Below are positions 55,216-64,000 of a stretch of 64,000 nt of DNA, piece after piece (positions within the stretch are counted from its first letter, which is position 1; each line of letters opens with the position of its first letter). The stretch is from Comamonadaceae bacterium (GTDB lineage Bacteria; Pseudomonadota; Gammaproteobacteria; Burkholderiales; Burkholderiaceae_C), in NCBI GenBank assembly GCA_947454955.1, contig CANGLW010000002.1, positions 1 through 64,000 on the forward strand, written 5' to 3'. The notes under the pieces were generated by a model, which did not search any database, was not told where the DNA came from, and worked only from the letters and a program-made list of their open reading frames with translations. Both the position numbers and the translations under genes were made by a program.

Positions 55216-57819
55216 ATGCGCACCGACAAGTTCACCACCAAGTTTCAAGAAGCTCTGGGCGACGCCCAAACCCTGGCCCTGGGCGCGGACCACGCCTACA
55301 TTGAGCCCGCCCACTTGATGCTGGCCATGCTGCGCCAGACCGATGGCCCCAAGGCCTTGCTGCAACGCGCCGGCGTGAACGTGAACGGCTTGCAAAGCGC
55401 TGCTGAAGCCGCGGTGAAAAAACTGCCTGAGGTGCAAGGCCAGGAACAGGTCCAAGTGGGCCGCGAGTTGGTGAGCCTCTTGCAAGCCTGCGAGAAAGAA
55501 GCCATCAAACGTGGCGACGCGTATGTGGCCGGAGAGATGTTTTTCCTAGCCCTGTGCGATGCCAAAACCGAGCTGGCCCAAAGTGCCAAAGCGCAAGGCT
55601 TGAACCGCAAAGCCATGGAAACCGCCATCGAGTTGGTGCGTGGTGGCCAATCGGTCAACAACCCCGAGGCCGAGGGTCAGCGCGAAGCCTTGAAGAAATA
55701 CTGCATGGACCTGACCGAGCGCGCCCGCCTGGGCAAGCTCGACCCGGTCATCGGGCGCGACGACGAGATCCGCCGCGCCATCCAGGTGCTCCAGCGCCGT
55801 ACCAAAAACAACCCGGTCTTGATTGGTGAGCCCGGTGTGGGCAAGACCGCGATTGTCGAAGGCTTGGCCCAACGCATCGTGGCCGGTGAGGTGCCTGACT
55901 CCCTCAAGGGCAAGCGCGTGCTGAGCCTGGACATGGCCGCGTTATTGGCTGGTGCCAAGTTTCGCGGTGAGTTTGAAGAGCGCCTCAAAAGTGTGCTCAA
56001 TGAGTTGGCCAAAGACGAGGGCCAAACCATTGTGTTCATTGACGAGCTGCACACCATGGTGGGTGCCGGCAAGGCCGAAGGCGCGATGGACGCGGGCAAC
56101 ATGCTCAAGCCCGCTTTGGCGCGCGGTGAGTTGCATTGCGTGGGTGCCACCACGCTGGATGAATACCGCAAATACATTGAGAAAGACGCCGCGTTGGAGC
56201 GACGCTTCCAAAAGATTTTGGTGGGCGAGCCCACGGTGGAAGCCACCATTGCGATTTTGCGTGGCCTGCAAGAAAAGTACGAGGTGCACCACGGTGTGGA
56301 CATCACCGACCCGGCCATCGTGGCTGCGGCCGAGCTGAGCCACCGCTACATCACCGATCGCTTTTTGCCGGACAAGGCCATCGACCTGATTGACGAGGCT
56401 GCGGCCAAAATCAAGATCGAGATTGACTCCAAACCTGAGGTGATGGACAAGCTCGACCGCCGCATGATTCAGCTGCAAATTGAGCGCGAGGCGGTGAAGA
56501 AAGAAAAAGACGAAGCCTCGCAAAAACGCTTGGAACTGATTCAAGAAGAAATCCAAAAGCTCGGCGTGGAAATTGCCGACATGGAAGAAATTTGGCTGGC
56601 CGAGAAAGCCCAGGCCCAAGGCAGCCAGCATGTGCGCGAAGACATCGACAAGCTGCGTCAGCGCATTGAAGAGCTCACCCGCAAGGGCGACTTCAACAAA
56701 GTGGCCGAACTGCAATACGGCAAATTGCCTGAGTTGGAAAAGCGTTTGAAAGAAGCCCAGGCCAAAGAAAAAGGCGGGGAGGGTGCCAAGCCGCGTTTGC
56801 TGCGTACCCAAGTGGGCGCGGAAGAAATTGCCGAGGTGGTGAGCCGCGCCACCGGCATTCCAGTGGCCAAGATGATGCAGGGCGAAAAAGACAAGCTGCT
56901 GCAAATGGAAGACAAATTGCACGAGCGCGTGGTGGGCCAAGACGAAGCCATTGCCGCGGTGGCCAATGCCATTCGCCGTTCGCGCTCGGGCCTCTCAGAC
57001 CCGAACCGACCCACCGGTTCGTTTCTGTTCCTTGGCCCCACCGGGGTTGGCAAAACCGAGTTGTGCAAAGCCTTGGCGGGCTTCTTGTTTGACAGCGAGG
57101 ACCACCTGGTGCGCATGGACATGAGCGAGTTCATGGAGAAGCACTCGGTGGCCCGCCTGATTGGTGCGCCCCCCGGTTATGTGGGTTACGAAGAGGGCGG
57201 TTACCTCACCGAAGCGGTGCGCCGCAAACCCTACAGCGTGCTGCTGCTTGACGAGGTGGAAAAAGCCCACCCCGATGTGTTCAATGTGCTCTTGCAGGTG
57301 CTCGATGACGGGCGTTTGACCGATGGCCAAGGCCGCACGGTGGACTTCAAAAACACCGTGATTGTGATGACCAGCAACATCGGCTCGCACCTGATTCAAA
57401 GCATGGTGGGGCAAGACGCGGCCGACATCAAAGAGGCGGTGTGGGGTGAGTTGAAAAGCCATTTCCGCCCCGAGTTCCTCAACCGCATTGACGAGACGGT
57501 GGTGTTCCACGGCCTGGACGCCAAGCACATCGAGCGCATTGCCGACATTCAGCTCAAGGTGCTCTCGCAGCGCTTGGCCCGCATGGATTTGACCTTGCAA
57601 ATCTCGGCGCCTGCCTTGGCCGAACTTGCCAAGGTCGGGTTCGACCCGGTGTTCGGTGCGCGCCCGCTCAAACGCGCGATTCAGCAGCGCATTGAGAACC
57701 CGCTCTCCAAGCTCTTGCTCGAGGGCAAGTTCCCACCCAAGTCGGTCATCTCTGCCAAGGTCGATCCGATTCGCGCGCCGGGGCAGTTTGATTTTGCGCT
57801 GGTGGAGCAAGCTGCCTAA
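55216..57819 (+). CDS. clpB: ATP-dependent disaggregase ClpB
   Basis: 867 residues: N-terminal double Clp-N domain, first AAA+ module with [14 protein letters not shown] (about 205) and [13 protein letters not shown], a long coiled-coil M-domain (about 400-530) that separates ClpB from ClpA, and second AAA+ module with [15 protein letters not shown] (about 608). It dissolves protein aggregates with DnaK. ATG 55216 is chosen over 55210 because AGGAG needs the six-base spacing. Confidence 0.97.
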   Translation: MRTDKFTTKFQEALGDAQTLALGADHAYIEPAHLMLAMLRQTDGPKALLQRAGVNVNGLQSAAEAAVKKLPEVQGQEQVQVGRELVSLLQACEKEAIKRGDAYVAGEMFFLALCDAKTELAQSAKAQGLNRKAMETAIELVRGGQSVNNPEAEGQREALKKYCMDLTERARLGKLDPVIGRDDEIRRAIQVLQRRTKNNPVLIGEPGVGKTAIVEGLAQRIVAGEVPDSLKGKRVLSLDMAALLAGAKFRGEFEERLKSVLNELAKDEGQTIVFIDELHTMVGAGKAEGAMDAGNMLKPALARGELHCVGATTLDEYRKYIEKDAALERRFQKILVGEPTVEATIAILRGLQEKYEVHHGVDITDPAIVAAAELSHRYITDRFLPDKAIDLIDEAAAKIKIEIDSKPEVMDKLDRRMIQLQIEREAVKKEKDEASQKRLELIQEEIQKLGVEIADMEEIWLAEKAQAQGSQHVREDIDKLRQRIEELTRKGDFNKVAELQYGKLPELEKRLKEAQAKEKGGEGAKPRLLRTQVGAEEIAEVVSRATGIPVAKMMQGEKDKLLQMEDKLHERVVGQDEAIAAVANAIRRSRSGLSDPNRPTGSFLFLGPTGVGKTELCKALAGFLFDSEDHLVRMDMSEFMEKHSVARLIGAPPGYVGYEEGGYLTEAVRRKPYSVLLLDEVEKAHPDVFNVLLQVLDDGRLTDGQGRTVDFKNTVIVMTSNIGSHLIQSMVGQDAADIKEAVWGELKSHFRPEFLNRIDETVVFHGLDAKHIERIADIQLKVLSQRLARMDLTLQISAPALAELAKVGFDPVFGARPLKRAIQQRIENPLSKLLLEGKFPPKSVISAKVDPIRAPGQFDFALVEQAA

Positions 57820-57895
57820 TCAAGCCGAGTAAACAAGCCGATTTAACAAGCCGCCCCGGTCAAGGCCACAGTAAACCCCGCGACGCCCTAGGCAA

Positions 57896-57922
57896 TTCCC
57901 CTCGAGGGAAGCCCCTCGGGCT
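57896..57922. repeat. Two adjacent small hairpins between clpB and the MFS gene
   Basis: TTCCC-CTCGA-GGGAA (57896-57910) is followed at once by AGCCC-CTC-GGGCT (57910-57922). Neither has a U-run. They fill part of the 120-base gap after clpB and could be a weak terminator or a REP-like unit. Confidence 0.4.
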
Positions 57923-57939
57923 GCGCTACGATGCGGGGG

Positions 57940-59181
57940 ATGACAACTGCCCAAGCCTCAGCCAATATCAACGCATCCTGGCGTCAGGACGTGAACCTGA
58001 TTGGCCTGATTGGCGTGGCGCACATGATGAGCCACTACAGCCAGCTCATGCTCGCGCCCTTGTTCCCTTGGCTCAAAGACGCGTTTGCCGTGAGCTATGC
58101 CGAGCTGGGCTTTCTCATGACCATCTTTTTCACCGTGTCGTGTGTGGTGCAAACCGTCTCTGGCTTTTGGGTGGACCGCATGGGGCCGCGGCCCGTGCTC
58201 TTGGTGGGCTTGGTGTTATTGGCCACTGCAGCCTTTGGTTTTGCGCTCAGCCCCAGCTATGGCTGGCTCATGGTGTTCGTGGTAGTGGCCGGTACGGGCA
58301 ACGGCGTGTTTCACCCGGTGGACTACACCCTCATCAACAAACAGGTCAGTGCCCCGCGCCTGGGCCATGCGTACAGCGCGCACGGCATTTCCGGCACCTT
58401 GGGTTGGGCGGTTGCGCCAGTCATGCTGGTGCCCCTGGCGGTGGCGTATTCATGGCGCGTGGCGCTGGGTGCTGCCGGGGTTTTGATCATCGCAGTGCTG
58501 GTCTTGGTCTGGTTTTACCGGCACCTCATGAACGCAGCGCCCCCGCGCGCAGCTTCGGCACCCTCGTCACCCACGCACGTGCAGGCCAAAGCTGAAGAGT
58601 CCAGCTTCTCGTTTTTGCGCATTCCCGCGGTGTGGATGTGCTTCACCTTTTTCTTTGTGTTTGCCATGTCGCTCAGCGTCATTCAGGCCTTTGCGCCCGG
58701 TGCTGCACGTGAACTGCATGACGTGCCGGTGACCCTGGTGGCGGTGTGCCTGACCACCTACATGGTGGCCAGTGCGAGTGGCATGGTGGTGGGCGGCTTT
58801 TTGGCCACCAACCCCGAACGTGCCACGCGCACGGTGGGAGCAGGGTTTGCCTTGGCGGCTGTTGTGTCGCTGATGTTGGGCTTGATGGCCTTGCCGTCGT
58901 GGCTGGTGCCGGTCATGTTCGGTGTGATGGGTTTTGTGGCGGGCACCGCCGGCCCCTCGCGCGACTTGCTGGTCAAACGCGCCACACCGGAGAACGCCAG
59001 CGGGCGGGTGTTTGGCGTGGTGTATTCCGGGCTGGATATTGGGCAGGCCGTTTCGCCACTGTTTTTTGGGGTGCTGATGGACCAGCACAATTACACAGGT
59101 ATCTTTTTGGGGCTGGCAGCCATACAAGGCCTGCTGGTGTTCACCGCGTTCCAGGTGCGGCATGCGCGCCGCACGCTCTGA
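57940..59181 (+). CDS. MFS transporter
   Basis: 413 residues with twelve hydrophobic segments, for example HMMSHYSQLMLAPLFPWL, IFFTVSCVVQTVSGFWVDR (the loop 2-3 type D-R-x-G) and SGTLGWAVAPVMLVPLAV. A short basic central loop splits the two halves. The distant similarity is to fosmidomycin-resistance/nitrate-type small MFS proteins; substrate unknown. It lies nine bases before a thiamine-diphosphate enzyme gene, so the pair may import and process the same organic acid. ATG 57931 is an alternative start. Confidence 0.85.
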   Translation: MTTAQASANINASWRQDVNLIGLIGVAHMMSHYSQLMLAPLFPWLKDAFAVSYAELGFLMTIFFTVSCVVQTVSGFWVDRMGPRPVLLVGLVLLATAAFGFALSPSYGWLMVFVVVAGTGNGVFHPVDYTLINKQVSAPRLGHAYSAHGISGTLGWAVAPVMLVPLAVAYSWRVALGAAGVLIIAVLVLVWFYRHLMNAAPPRAASAPSSPTHVQAKAEESSFSFLRIPAVWMCFTFFFVFAMSLSVIQAFAPGAARELHDVPVTLVAVCLTTYMVASASGMVVGGFLATNPERATRTVGAGFALAAVVSLMLGLMALPSWLVPVMFGVMGFVAGTAGPSRDLLVKRATPENASGRVFGVVYSGLDIGQAVSPLFFGVLMDQHNYTGIFLGLAAIQGLLVFTAFQVRHARRTL

Positions 59182-59190
59182 GGTTTGACC

Positions 59191-60933
59191 ATGACAACTT
59201 CGACAGATTCACAACTCGCCGGCCACTTGCTGGTGGACTGCCTGGTGGCCCAAGGCGTCACCCACGCGTTTGGCGTGCCTGGTGAGAGTTATTTGGCCGT
59301 GCTGGACGGCTTTCATGCCCGGCGCGATGCGATTGAATTTGTGATCTGTCGCCAAGAGGGCGGGGCCGCTTACATGGCCGATGCGCATGCGCGTCTCACG
59401 GGCCGCCCGGGCGTGTGTTTTGTCACCCGTGGCCCGGGTGCGACCAACGCCTCGATTGGCATTCACACTGCCTTCCAAGACTCCACGCCCATGGTGCTGT
59501 TTGTGGGCGATGTGGCCACCGACACGCGTGATCGCGAGGCCTTCCAAGAGGTGGACTTCGCCGCCTTCTTTGGCCCCAGCACCAAGGGCATGGCCAAGCG
59601 GGTCGAGCGCATTGACGATGCCAAACGCATTCCCGAGTACGTGGCCCGTGCCTTTGCCATGGCCATGAACGGTCGCCCAGGCCCGGTGGTGGTGGTATTG
59701 CCTGAAGACATGCTGACCCACACCGTGCAGGGTTTGCAGCCGCTGCCTGCTGTGCCAGCGGTGGAGGCATGGAGCGACCCCGGAGCACTGCGCGACTTAC
59801 GTAGCTTGCTACTGAATTCAGAGCGGCCGATGGTTTTGGCTGGTGGCGGTGGTTGGACGGTGCAGTCCGCGCAGGCCCTGCAGCGCTTTGCAGAAAACTG
59901 GAAGCTGCCAGTCACCAACACCTTCCGCGCGCAAGACACCTTTGACAACCACCACCCGCAGTACGCCGGCGATGTGGGCATTGCCATCAACCCCAAGCTC
60001 GCTGCACGCATCAAAGCCAGCGACTTGCTGCTGGTCATCGGCTCGCGCCTGGGTGAGATGACCACCAGCGGCTACACCTTGCTTGACCTGCCCAAGCCCG
60101 CGCAAAAGCTGGTGCATATTCACGCGAGTGCCGAAGAGCTCAACCGCGTGTACCGCGCAGACCTGGCCATCAACGCCACCATGAACGCGGCCGCGCGCTC
60201 GCTCGAGGTGCTGACCGCCCCGCCCGTGGTGCCTTGGGAAGATTGGACTGCCGCGTGCCACGCCGATTACCTGGCCAACATCGAGCCGCAAAGCTTGGGC
60301 CTGCAAGACTCCGAGCGCGGCTTGGTCGATATGCCCACGGTGGTGGCGTGTTTGCAAAAGCATTTGCCCGCCGATGCGGTGCTGACCAATGGCGCGGGCA
60401 ACTTTGCCAGCTGGGTGCACCGCTACTTCAAGCACCATGGCTTGGCCAAGGGCCACCGCACGCAATTGGCGCCCACCAATGGTTCGATGGGCTATGGGGT
60501 GCCTGCAGGCATTGCCGCGTCGATTGTGAGCCGCTCTCAGGGCTTGCCTGGGCGTGTGGTGTTCACCATCGCTGGCGACGGCGACTTTTTGATGAACGGC
60601 CAGGAGCTGGCCACCGCGGTGCAGCACGGCGCCAAGACCATCATCGTGCTGCTCAACAACGGCATGTACGGCACCATCCGCATGCACCAGGAGCGCGAGT
60701 ACCCGCAGCACAACACCGGTTCGCGCTTGCAAAACCCCGACTTCGCGCGGCTGGCGCAAGCCTATGGTTATGAAGGTGTGCGCATCACACGCACCGATGA
60801 GTTTGAGCCGCAGTTGATCGCCGCCCTGGCGCGCGACCAGGGCACGCTCATTGAGATCATCCTCGACCCCGATGTGATCACCACCCGCGCCACCCTGAGC
60901 ACCATCACCCAAAACGCTTTGGCCAAAGGTTAA
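59191..60933 (+). CDS. Thiamine-diphosphate-dependent enzyme, acetolactate-synthase-like
   Basis: 580 residues with the three-domain ThDP layout: Pyr domain with HAFGVPGESYLAVLDGF and catalytic Glu in CRQEGGAAYMAD, a central domain with GGGGWTVQSAQALQRF, and the PP domain with FTIAGDGDFLMNGQELATA and LNNGMYGTIRMHQ (Mg/ThDP motif GDG-N). It resembles ALS-type decarboxylases/ligases, but there is no small-subunit gene nearby, so it is not assigned as IlvB. Coupled with an MFS gene. A 17-base palindromic repeat (59808-59824) lies inside, encoding L-L-N-S-E. Confidence 0.85.
   Translation: MTTSTDSQLAGHLLVDCLVAQGVTHAFGVPGESYLAVLDGFHARRDAIEFVICRQEGGAAYMADAHARLTGRPGVCFVTRGPGATNASIGIHTAFQDSTPMVLFVGDVATDTRDREAFQEVDFAAFFGPSTKGMAKRVERIDDAKRIPEYVARAFAMAMNGRPGPVVVVLPEDMLTHTVQGLQPLPAVPAVEAWSDPGALRDLRSLLLNSERPMVLAGGGGWTVQSAQALQRFAENWKLPVTNTFRAQDTFDNHHPQYAGDVGIAINPKLAARIKASDLLLVIGSRLGEMTTSGYTLLDLPKPAQKLVHIHASAEELNRVYRADLAINATMNAAARSLEVLTAPPVVPWEDWTAACHADYLANIEPQSLGLQDSERGLVDMPTVVACLQKHLPADAVLTNGAGNFASWVHRYFKHHGLAKGHRTQLAPTNGSMGYGVPAGIAASIVSRSQGLPGRVVFTIAGDGDFLMNGQELATAVQHGAKTIIVLLNNGMYGTIRMHQEREYPQHNTGSRLQNPDFARLAQAYGYEGVRITRTDEFEPQLIAALARDQGTLIEIILDPDVITTRATLSTITQNALAKG
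59808..59824. repeat. 17-nt palindromic repeat, copy 8 (inside the ThDP enzyme gene)
   Basis: GCTACTGAATTCAGAGC shares its first eleven bases with the reverse complement of copy 5. Read in frame it brings the rare leucine codon CTA. Confidence 0.65.
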
Positions 60934-61047
60934 GAGGCTTGGTGTTCTGATGCCTCAGAAGCGTTGATGTACCCCAACCCACGGCAGCGTGCGCTGAATG
61001 AAGCGCAGATGGAAGCTCACATTGATGCTCACATTGAAGCGCCCATG

Positions 61048-61075
61048 AGAAAAGCCACCTTGCGGTGGCTTTTCT
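61048..61075. terminator. Bidirectional terminator between the ThDP enzyme and the SWIB protein
   Basis: AGAAAAGCCACC-TTGC-GGTGGCTTTTCT: a 12-bp perfect stem with A-rich left and T-rich right arms, serving both convergent genes. Preceded by a 12-base tandem duplication GCTCACATTGAT/GCTCACATTGAA (61015-61038). Confidence 0.88.
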
Positions 61076-61092
61076 CTTGAGGCAGTCCTGAA

Positions 61093-61506
61093 TTACTTCA
61101 GGTGCTTGCCGATCAGGCCGGACATCTCGAACATCGAGACTTGGGCTTTGCCGAACACTTCTTTGAGCTTGGCATCAGCGTTGATCATGCGCTTGTTGGT
61201 CGCGTCTTGCAGCTTGTTCTTCTTGATGTAAGCCCACAGCTTGCTCACCACCTCGGTACGGGGCAGGGGAGCAGCGCCCACCACAGCGGCCAAAGCGGCG
61301 CTGGGAGCCAAAGCCTTCATGAACGCAGCGTTGGGGGTGCGCTTCTTGGCAGGGGCCTTTTTAGCAGCTACTTTTTTAGCAGGAGCGGCCTTCTTGGCGG
61401 GAGCGGCTTTCTTGGCCGGAGCTGCCTTTTTGGCGGCTACTTTTTTAGCGGGAGCGGCCTTCTTTGCAGGCGCTTTTTTAGCGGGAGCTTTTTTCGCAGT
61501 TGCCAT
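61093..61506 (-). CDS. Histone H1-like SWIB/MDM2-domain DNA-binding protein
   Basis: 137 residues from ATG 61506. The N-terminal half is KKAAPAKK-type repeats resembling histone H1 tails; the C-terminal half is a SWIB/MDM2 domain (SKLWAYIKKNKLQDATNKR, KEVFGKAQVSMFEMSGLIG). Such proteins in Comamonadaceae and Chlamydiae are abundant nucleoid-associated candidates. The frame stays open upstream for 68 codons, and an ATG at 61665 with AGGGAG six bases before it could give a 190-residue form with a basic N-terminal extension. Confidence 0.88.
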   Translation of the reverse strand: MATAKKAPAKKAPAKKAAPAKKVAAKKAAPAKKAAPAKKAAPAKKVAAKKAPAKKRTPNAAFMKALAPSAALAAVVGAAPLPRTEVVSKLWAYIKKNKLQDATNKRMINADAKLKEVFGKAQVSMFEMSGLIGKHLK

Positions 61507-61968
61507 GATGATGTTGTCCTCTATAAGTTGGGATGTTTGCCTCTGAAAAATTGCTTTTTCAAAGGCTGCCTGCATGCTAATGGAGAAAACACCTCTTTCC
61601 AATAGAAAAACACGTTTTTCAGAGGGAAAAAGTGAATTTTTCTCTCGAAGATGTTGTTTTTTCATGATCTTCTCCCTCTGAGGCCCCTCTGAAAGCTTCA
61701 CGAGCTGCATTCAGGGTCACTGCGATTGCGTAAAAGATGCTTTCGCATCGTGAAATTTCACCAATCCGGCCCAACTATTTTTATGCCGCCAGGCAAAGAC
61801 GTATCCCGCATCTCGAAATCGTTCGTCTAAGTTATTGATTTCATTGTGTTAAAAATATGTCTTGTATAAGACATAAGAATGTTTCGAGTCTTATATAAGA
61901 CCTAGAATAGTTTCACCGCGACACGAAAAGTGCCGATATCCGGTTCTCAATCAACCCTAGGAGTGAAC
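61507..61968. other. 462-base intergenic control region between the SWIB gene and aceA
   Basis: AT-rich for this window. The left part holds CCTCTGA motifs: CCTCTGAAAAA (61540-61550), its perfect inverted copy TTTTTCAGAGG (61615-61625), CCCTCTGAGG (61674-61683) and CCCCTCTGAAAG (from 61685), plus an in-frame upstream start for the SWIB gene (ATG at 61665-61663). The right part holds the aceA promoter palindromes. No RNA gene or further ORF was recognised. Confidence 0.5.
61857..61908 (+). promoter_or_regulatory. aceA promoter with twin palindromic operators
   Basis: ATGTCTTGTATAAGACAT (61857-61874) and the perfect palindrome GTCTTATATAAGAC (61888-61901) have centres 29 bases apart. A -10-like TAGAAT follows at 61903-61908; the -35 is weak. 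The second site would lie between -35 and -10, a repressor position. Confidence 0.6.
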
Positions 61969-63288
61969 ATGCCTCAAGCCCTGACCGAACAACTCAGCCG
62001 TGAACAACAAGTTGCTGCTCTTGAAAAAGAGTGGGCCACCAACCCCCGTTGGAAAGGCATCAAGCGCGGCTACAGCGCCGCCGACGTGGTGCGCTTGCGT
62101 GGTTCTTTCCCCATTGAGCACACCGTGGCGCGTCGCGCTGCTGAAAAGCTCTGGGACATGTTGCACGCTGAGCCCTATGTGAACTGCCTGGGCGCGCTCA
62201 CCGGTGGTCAAGCCATGCAGCAGGTCAAGGCCGGCGTGAAAGCCATCTATCTGTCCGGCTGGCAAGTGGCTGCTGACAACAACACCTACTCGTCCATGTA
62301 CCCCGACCAGTCGCTCTACCCCGTGGACTCGGTGCCTAAAGTGGTGGAAACCATCAACAACACCTTCCGTCGCGCCGACGAGATCCAGCACTCCAAAGGC
62401 ATCAACGCTGGCGACAAAGGTTATGTCGATTACTTCGCCCCCATCGTGGCTGACGCTGAAGCCGGTTTCGGTGGCGTGCTCAACGCGTTCGAACTGATGA
62501 AGGCCATGATCAAGGCCGGCGCTGGTGGCGTGCACTGGGAAGACCAACTCGCCTCGGTGAAGAAATGCGGCCACATGGGCGGCAAGGTGTTGTTGCCTAC
62601 TCGCGAAGCCTGCCAAAAACTCATCGCTGCACGTATGGCTGCTGACATTGCTGGCGTGCCCACCCTGGTGATTGCCCGTACAGACGCAGAAGCCGCTGAC
62701 CTGTTGACCTCCGACTACGACGAGATCGACAAGCCTTTCCTCACCGGTGAGCGCACCGCTGAAGGCTTTTACAAAACACGCAAAGGCATGGACCAAGCCG
62801 TGGCCCGCGCCATTGCTTACGCCGAGTACGCTGACCTGGTGTGGTGCGAAACCGGCACGCCTGACCTGGACTTCGCCAAGAAGTTCGCCGACGCTGTGCA
62901 CAAAGTTCACCCCGGCAAGATGCTGGCTTACAACTGCTCGCCTTCCTTCAACTGGAAGAAGAACCTGGACGACGCCACCATTGCGAAATTCCAACGCGAA
63001 TTGGGTGCGATGGGCTACAAATACCAGTTCATCACCCTCGCGGGTATTCACAGCATGTGGTACAACATGTATGATCTGTCACAAGACTACGTCAAGCGTG
63101 GTATGTCTGCCTACGTTGAGCGCGTGCAAGAACCGGAGTTCGCTGCACGCGACCGAGGCTACACCTTCGTGTCCCACCAGCAGGAAGTCGGTACCGGTTA
63201 CTTCGACGAAGTGACCACCGCCATCCAAGGTGGTCAGTCCAGCGTCACAGCGCTGACCGGTTCGACCGAAGAAGAACAGTTCCATTAA
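61969..63288 (+). CDS. aceA: Isocitrate lyase
   Basis: 439 residues from ATG 61969 (TAGGAG upstream). The catalytic signature [17 protein letters not shown] (Cys near residue 200) is intact, as are [24 protein letters not shown], and [13 protein letters not shown]. It splits isocitrate to glyoxylate and succinate in the glyoxylate shunt. No malate synthase is in the window. Together with ppsA it supports growth on C2 compounds and fatty acids. Confidence 0.96.
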   Translation: MPQALTEQLSREQQVAALEKEWATNPRWKGIKRGYSAADVVRLRGSFPIEHTVARRAAEKLWDMLHAEPYVNCLGALTGGQAMQQVKAGVKAIYLSGWQVAADNNTYSSMYPDQSLYPVDSVPKVVETINNTFRRADEIQHSKGINAGDKGYVDYFAPIVADAEAGFGGVLNAFELMKAMIKAGAGGVHWEDQLASVKKCGHMGGKVLLPTREACQKLIAARMAADIAGVPTLVIARTDAEAADLLTSDYDEIDKPFLTGERTAEGFYKTRKGMDQAVARAIAYAEYADLVWCETGTPDLDFAKKFADAVHKVHPGKMLAYNCSPSFNWKKNLDDATIAKFQRELGAMGYKYQFITLAGIHSMWYNMYDLSQDYVKRGMSAYVERVQEPEFAARDRGYTFVSHQQEVGTGYFDEVTTAIQGGQSSVTALTGSTEEEQFH

Positions 63289-63301
63289 TCCTTCATACAC
63301 A

Positions 63302-63327
63302 CAGGCCCTCTGCAAGATGGGGGCCTG
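63302..63327 (+). other. Hairpin after aceA
   Basis: CAGGCCC and GGGCCTG form a 7-bp stem with a 12-base loop and no U-run. It could slow transcription or protect the aceA mRNA end before the downstream reductase gene. Confidence 0.4.
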
Positions 63328-63342
63328 ACGGAGTTATTTGCC

Positions 63343-64000
63343 ATGAGTCATCAGTACAAAGTTTTGATTTTGGGTGCTTCCTACGGCTCTTTGCTGGGAA
63401 GCAAATTACTCATGGCGGGTCACGCCGTCAGTTTGGTGTGTCGCCAAAAGACTGCCGACCTGATCAATGCCGAAGGCACCCGCGTGCGCATGGGCATCAA
63501 GGGTCGCGAAGGCATGGTTGAAATTGATTCGCGCCAGTTCCCTGGCCAACTCAACGCCGTGACCCCTGAGGCCGCGCAAGTTGAGCAGTACGACCTGGTG
63601 TGTCTGGCCATGCAAGAGCCGCAGTACAGCGAGCCCAGCGTGAAGGCCTTGATGCAGCGCATCGCCTTGGCCAAGGTGCCTTGCATGTCCATCATGAACA
63701 TGCCCCCGCTGCCTTACCTGGCACGCATCCCTGGTTTGAACGCGCAAGAATTCAAAGCCTGTTTCCATGACGCTTCGGTGTGGGACAACTTCGAGCCCGG
63801 CTTGATGACCCTGTGCAGCCCCGACCCACAGGCCTTCCGTCCGCCTGAAGAACAACCCAATGTGTTGCAAGTGGGCCTGCCCACCAACTTCAAGGTCTCG
63901 CGCTTTGAAGACCCCCAACATAACGCCATGCTGCAAGCCATGGACGAAGGCATTGCCAATGCCCGCCTGAATGTGAACGGCGAGATGCTGGACCTGCCCG
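63343..64000 (+). CDS. PanE/ApbA-like ketopantoate reductase-type protein, 3' truncated
   Basis: The frame starts at ATG 63343 (GGAG upstream) and is still open at the window end, 219 codons so far. The N-terminus YKVLILGASYGSLLGSKLLM is a Rossmann dinucleotide fold with a degenerate glycine motif, followed by VSLVCRQKTADLINAEGTRV, as in ketopantoate reductases. The middle (MSIMNMPPLPYLARIPGL) differs from classic PanE, so it may reduce another 2-oxo acid. It is 54 bases after aceA and may be co-transcribed. Confidence 0.7.
   Translation, partial: MSHQYKVLILGASYGSLLGSKLLMAGHAVSLVCRQKTADLINAEGTRVRMGIKGREGMVEIDSRQFPGQLNAVTPEAAQVEQYDLVCLAMQEPQYSEPSVKALMQRIALAKVPCMSIMNMPPLPYLARIPGLNAQEFKACFHDASVWDNFEPGLMTLCSPDPQAFRPPEEQPNVLQVGLPTNFKVSRFEDPQHNAMLQAMDEGIANARLNVNGEMLDLP

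Noticed and set aside
59191-60933. Assignment of the ThDP enzyme as acetolactate synthase IlvB
   Set aside because: No ilvH or ilvC is nearby and decisive substrate residues could not be judged without alignment.
60967-61080. 37-residue ORF ending in the terminator hairpin (MYPNPRQRALNEAQ...)
   Set aside because: No ribosome site, contains a 12-base tandem duplication and runs through a terminator; probably not translated.
61345-61505. Short tandem repeats that look array-like
   Set aside because: They encode the KKAAPAKK repeats of the SWIB protein; units are unequal and have no spacers, so this is not a CRISPR array. GCTACTTTTTTAGC here is repeat-coding sequence, not a copy of the 17-base palindrome.
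61957-63051. 364-codon minus-strand frame opposite aceA
   Set aside because: Antisense to intact isocitrate lyase; no family features.

Overview
The window looks like chromosomal DNA of a betaproteobacterium of the order Burkholderiales, most likely family Comamonadaceae (Limnohabitans/Rhodoferax-like). This is inferred from gene content and protein style: red-type RuBisCO with cbbX, two Bug/TctC-type binding proteins, a KKAAPAKK-rich SWIB protein, surE-pcm-nlpD, rpsF-priB-rpsR-rplI-dnaB, and GC-rich third codon positions that create many long antisense shadow frames. No phage, insertion sequence, CRISPR array, rRNA or tRNA was seen. Most genes are housekeeping or metabolic; the first 11 kb (surface adhesins and type I secretion) is the accessory-looking part.

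Layout. 1-11 kb: 3' part of a cadherin/VCBS/RTX adhesin, its type I secretion ABC transporter, membrane-fusion protein and TolC-like porin, then a second VCBS-repeat surface protein that lacks RTX repeats. 11-13.2 kb: a secreted dienelactone-hydrolase-like protein, a low-molecular-weight phosphatase and a vapBC toxin-antitoxin pair with a clear promoter/operator. 13.3-18.5 kb: a gentisate-pathway operon (3-hydroxybenzoate to fumarate and pyruvate) with a Bug binding protein and a divergent MarR regulator. 18.5-25.8 kb: a complete chromosomal Calvin-cycle operon cbbL-S-X-Y-F-P-Z with divergent cbbR. 25.8-32.9 kb: a DUF599 membrane protein, a quinone oxidoreductase, surE-pcm-nlpD (without rpoS), rlmD, a small lipoprotein and a BAX-inhibitor-like membrane protein. 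33.1-35.4 kb: a GlcG/HbpS-like protein and tonB-exbB-exbD. 35.4-41.3 kb: the PEP synthase regulator, ppsA and a fused sodium:solute symporter. 41.3-44.4 kb: rpsF-priB-rpsR-rplI and dnaB. 44.5-53.9 kb: PhoH, Bcp, an Mth938-like protein, alaA-hom-thrC and mobB-moeA-moaD-moaE. 54-64 kb: a second Bug protein, clpB, an MFS/ThDP-enzyme pair, a histone-H1-like SWIB protein, aceA and the start of a PanE-like reductase.

How the genes fit together: the window suggests a freshwater mixotroph. It fixes CO2 by the red-type Calvin cycle, degrades hydroxybenzoate to TCA intermediates, and handles C2/C3 acids through the symporter, PEP synthase and isocitrate lyase. It also attaches to surfaces through type I-secreted adhesins.

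The most unexpected signal is a family of 17-base imperfect palindromes, consensus close to GCTAYTGAAWTCARTAGC. At least eight copies are scattered from 15.6 to 59.8 kb. Some are intergenic, one supplies the last codons of cbbS, and four lie inside the coding sequences of rlmD, tonB, thrC and a ThDP enzyme, where they bring in rare AT-rich codons. Other notable signals are paired GTCTTRTATAAGAC palindromes before aceA, DnaA-box-like sites before rpsF and dnaB, and an in-frame, well-primed upstream start for the SWIB protein.
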